A stretch of 64,000 nucleotides of DNA from assembly GCA_964413265.1 (NCBI GenBank), contig CAYPRX010000006.1:1-64000 (forward strand), given 5' to 3'. Each line of letters starts with the position of its first letter. Position 1 is the stretch's first letter. The notes under the pieces were generated by a model that saw nothing but the letters and a program-made list of their open reading frames with translations, was not told where the DNA came from and did no database searches. The DNA is from CAVYGN01 sp964413265 (GTDB taxonomy: Bacteria > Spirochaetota > Brevinematia > Brevinematales > JAOACQ01). The position numbers and the translations under genes were made by a program. Shown in pieces: positions 62,232 through 64,000 of the stretch.

Positions 62232-63431
62232 TTAAATTTTATTTTCTTTTATTTGTGATATGATATTCATCATTAATTCATTTATTTTATTATTATCAAC
62301 AGCATTATTTTTGTTATTTACTGTTGCCGATATTGTGTAAATATTATCCCCCTTATTTTTTTCTAAAATAAAAGTATATTGAAGAACCCCCGGTTCATAT
62401 CCTCCTTTATAACCTGCAATATACCAATCTTTTTTATTGATAAAAGCTCCTGAATTGATTTTAATTTCGTCAGAATCTTTTAACCCGTATATTAGATTAC
62501 ATAAATCTTTTGTCGAAAAAAACCATTCTATTTTATCTATATCTGTCGGTTTGGAATTTATTTTTACATCAGAAATATCTTTATTATTAAATGTTTCCAG
62601 GATTTTTCTTTTTTCCTGAATTTTACTTTTCATATATTCACTATAGATATTAATGTCTGAACTGAACTTTAGTATAAAAAAATCCTTAGTTTTAAGAAAA
62701 GGTTTATTAATATCTGATACATTTTTTTCAATTTCTTCACGCCCTAAGTAATCAATTAATATATCAGCAGCAGTATTATCGCTTATAGATATCATTAAAG
62801 CTGCTAATGTTTTTAATGTTAATGGAGTATTATCAGGCCAATCCTGTAATATTCCGGATTGAATAGATTTATTATTCTTTTTCAAAATAATTATATCATT
62901 CCAATTAATTTTTTTGTCAGTTATTTTTTTATATATTAATTTTAATATTAATAGTTTGAACGATGAACCAACTGCTAAAGGCTCATCTTCATTATATGAT
63001 AATATTGAACTGTTATTATTTTTAAATATACTTAAAGAATTATTACCCGGGATTTTTTTAAACTCAGAAAGAATAGAATCTATTGTTAAATTAAATAGTA
63101 TTATAGGACCAAACCATAATCCAATAATTTTATTGTTATCGTTTAAATAGATTTTTGACTGAATTGCACCTTTTTCAAAAATGATATTGTAAGAATCTGC
63201 TTCAATTATAACATTAGTTTGCTTTCCAAGAGACCTTTTATAAGAATTCAATATATCATAAGTTTTATCAATTGACACTTTTTCTTTAAAGGATAAGTCA
63301 AATAATTCCGCAATATCTTTTTTTTCAGAATTAAATAATTTTGTCAATAATTCAATTTTAAAGTCATGCTCCTGAGAAAATAATAAATTAAAATTTAAAA
63401 TCAAAACCGAGAAAATTATTATTTTTTTCAT
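62232..63431 (-). CDS. Exported beta-lactamase-fold serine hydrolase
   Basis: A 399-residue protein with a signal peptide (about 1-20, ending LLFS). A first domain (about 22-115) is followed by a penicillin-recognising serine-hydrolase domain. The nucleophile motif SxxK is in AVGSSFKLLIL, and the SDN triad in ISISDNTAADILIDYLG is class-A-like. The usual KTG appears as KGG in AGYKGGYEPGV. Layout recalls ORF12/LpqF-type proteins, which put an extra domain before a beta-lactamase fold, so esterase or transpeptidase activity is as likely as antibiotic resistance. The gene is far richer in A+T (many Asn, Lys, Ile) than its neighbours. GGGAGG precedes the ATG. Confidence 0.8.
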   Translation of the reverse strand: MKKIIIFSVLILNFNLLFSQEHDFKIELLTKLFNSEKKDIAELFDLSFKEKVSIDKTYDILNSYKRSLGKQTNVIIEADSYNIIFEKGAIQSKIYLNDNNKIIGLWFGPIILFNLTIDSILSEFKKIPGNNSLSIFKNNNSSILSYNEDEPLAVGSSFKLLILKLIYKKITDKKINWNDIIILKKNNKSIQSGILQDWPDNTPLTLKTLAALMISISDNTAADILIDYLGREEIEKNVSDINKPFLKTKDFFILKFSSDINIYSEYMKSKIQEKRKILETFNNKDISDVKINSKPTDIDKIEWFFSTKDLCNLIYGLKDSDEIKINSGAFINKKDWYIAGYKGGYEPGVLQYTFILEKNKGDNIYTISATVNNKNNAVDNNKINELMMNIISQIKENKI

Positions 63432-63450
63432 TTTTACCTCCCACAGTAAA

Positions 63451-63552
63451 TTATATGATTTTGGGCAAAACGTATTCGCAATTTTCAGGTAGGGATTCTA
63501 CTTTTTGAAGACGTTAAGTAATATCTTCAATTTCAAATCTATCTAAATCCAT
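63451..63552 (-). pseudogene. Short peptide ORF with an in-frame stop
   Basis: A strong AAAGGAGG site precedes ATG at 63552. It encodes MDLDRFEIEDIT, then TAA at 63514-63516, and the same frame continues for 20 more sense codons (RLQKVESLPENCEYVLPKII) to a TAA at 63451. It looks like a 33-residue peptide gene broken by one stop codon, or a 12-residue leader peptide ahead of the serine-hydrolase gene. No known family recognised. Confidence 0.35.
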
Positions 63553-63645
63553 AAATTCGACCTCCTTTTATAATAAAACAGAAGATTAACGTTATAATAT
63601 ATGTCATCCTATTATAATTTTATTGGTACTTGTAAATATTATAAA

Positions 63646-63810
63646 TCAGCCAATAGGATCTGTATATTTTTCAAGATAATCATTCAAAATTTTATGTGTC
63701 CACCAAGGCTTTTTAGCGACCCACCATATAAAATAGGATAGCCCGGTTCTTTTCAGAAGGTTAAGGAAGTTAGAGGAAGCATAATTGATACCCACCAGAG
63801 ATTCCATCAT
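63646..63810 (-). CDS. Possible 54-residue Trp-rich peptide
   Basis: The frame runs from ATG at 63810 (an in-frame stop lies directly upstream) to TGA at 63646. It encodes MMESLVGINYASSNF..., with the unusual stretch SYFIWWVAKKPWWTHK and a charged end. It has four Trp in 54 residues and a slight net positive charge. There is no good ribosome-binding site. It may be a gene remnant or a small membrane-active peptide. Too short to assign. Confidence 0.3.
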   Translation of the reverse strand: MMESLVGINYASSNFLNLLKRTGLSYFIWWVAKKPWWTHKILNDYLEKYTDPIG

Positions 63811-63823
63811 CTACTTAAGTTAC

Positions 63824-63852
63824 TTTAATAAACAATGGGTGTGTGTTATAAT
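63824..63852 (+). promoter_or_regulatory. Possible promoter of the right-edge gene
   Basis: TATAAT (63847-63852) lies 33 bp before the ATG of the partial gene; the best -35 at 17 bp is a poor TTTAAT (63824-63829). Confidence 0.45.
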
Positions 63853-63884
63853 AAGCGATCAGGCATGAGCCGGAGGTCTTCTGG

Positions 63885-64000
63885 ATGGACAGGATCGGCA
63901 TTCTTCTTTACGGTTATAACATGAATGACGCAAAAGGTCTACGCAGTATTATTGAGAAGGGATTGGGCAGAAAGATCATCCTCTTCAGCGCCTCGGGAAT
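63885..64000 (+). CDS. Unknown protein, 5' end only
   Basis: ATG at 63885 follows GGAGG (63872-63876) and opens a frame that runs off the right edge: MDRIGILLYGYNMNDAKGLR and at least 18 more residues (about 38 in all). The start resembles small proteins of the DUF3783 type, but that is a weak impression. The A+T-rich character of the preceding gene is gone here. Confidence 0.6.
   Translation, partial: MDRIGILLYGYNMNDAKGLRSIIEKGLGRKIILFSASG

Larger units (their letters stand above)
63432..63884. other. Intergenic A+T-rich region with small peptide ORFs
   Basis: A 453-bp gap between the divergent serine hydrolase and the gene cut by the right edge. It holds two minus-strand peptide ORFs and a plus-strand -10, listed separately. 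No RNA gene was recognised. Confidence 0.6.

Noticed and set aside
62232..63431. Antibiotic-resistance beta-lactamase
   Set aside because: SxxK and SDN are present, but KTG is changed and an extra N-terminal domain precedes the fold, so a resistance role is not supported.

Overview
The window reads as about 64 kb of chromosome from a diderm, probably anaerobic bacterium. A spirochaete is the best guess, though this is inference without any database search. Supporting signs are several lipoprotein signal peptides of spirochaete style, Thr/Asn-rich linkers in surface-type proteins, a full-length three-domain NifU with a NifS partner, a split ferredoxin-rich glutamate-synthase module, an orphan TAXI-type binding protein, and frequent TTG/GTG starts. 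Nearly every gene is ordinary single-copy housekeeping or envelope material. No phage, plasmid, insertion sequence, CRISPR array or tRNA was seen.

Layout. 1-431 is the 3' end of a beta-propeller repeat gene with near-identical 117-bp DNA repeats. 1171-10139 is a long minus-strand run: nitroreductase, hisI, hisG, CYTH-CHAD protein, gpmI, pcrA and a polysaccharide flippase. 10140-10538 holds a long imperfect inverted repeat. 10539-13979 (plus) carries an isopropylmalate/isocitrate-type dehydrogenase and clpA. nifS-nifU (minus) face clpA. 16393-18771 encodes an SppA-type protease with an apparent beta-barrel N-terminus. 18773-24266 (minus) holds an Slt-type transglycosylase, a short RNase R, a small conserved-looking protein, the RNase P RNA gene (23004-23409) and a LysM protein with a dead M23 domain. 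An orphan sugar-importer ATPase and an alcohol dehydrogenase follow. 26860-33936 (plus) is a dual cyclic-nucleotide-binding protein, purB, mutS and groEL (no groES).

34-39.5 kb holds two exported barrel-like proteins, a CheY-like regulator, a TAXI binding protein, a TspO-like protein, a family 2 glycosyltransferase and DoxX. 40.2-43.6 kb is a glycan operon: glycosyltransferase, heptose-phosphate guanylyltransferase fused to a heptose-bisphosphate phosphatase, and heptose-phosphate kinase. 43.9-44.7 kb contains three small unrecognised genes, two of which look like paralogues. 44.7-52.7 kb (minus) runs through nudC, an RlmI-like methyltransferase, accC, an accB-like gene without the biotin lysine, efp, an Xaa-Pro peptidase, a lipoprotein, a TPR protein and aroQ. 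52.7-56.4 kb has lipoproteins, a methyltransferase, a glycoside hydrolase and a bare HAMP protein. 56.5-60.7 kb is a four-gene glutamate-synthase-like operon. 60.9-64 kb is more accessory in character: two small proteins, an A+T-rich beta-lactamase-fold serine hydrolase, short peptide ORFs and the 5' end of another gene.

The most unusual points are the biotin-less BCCP next to accC, the SppA-barrel fusion, the small-gene trio at 43.9-44.7 kb, the A+T-rich segment at 62.2-63.8 kb, and the inverted repeat at 10247-10422. Promoters and terminators were read by eye. All functional statements rest on motif recognition, not on searches.
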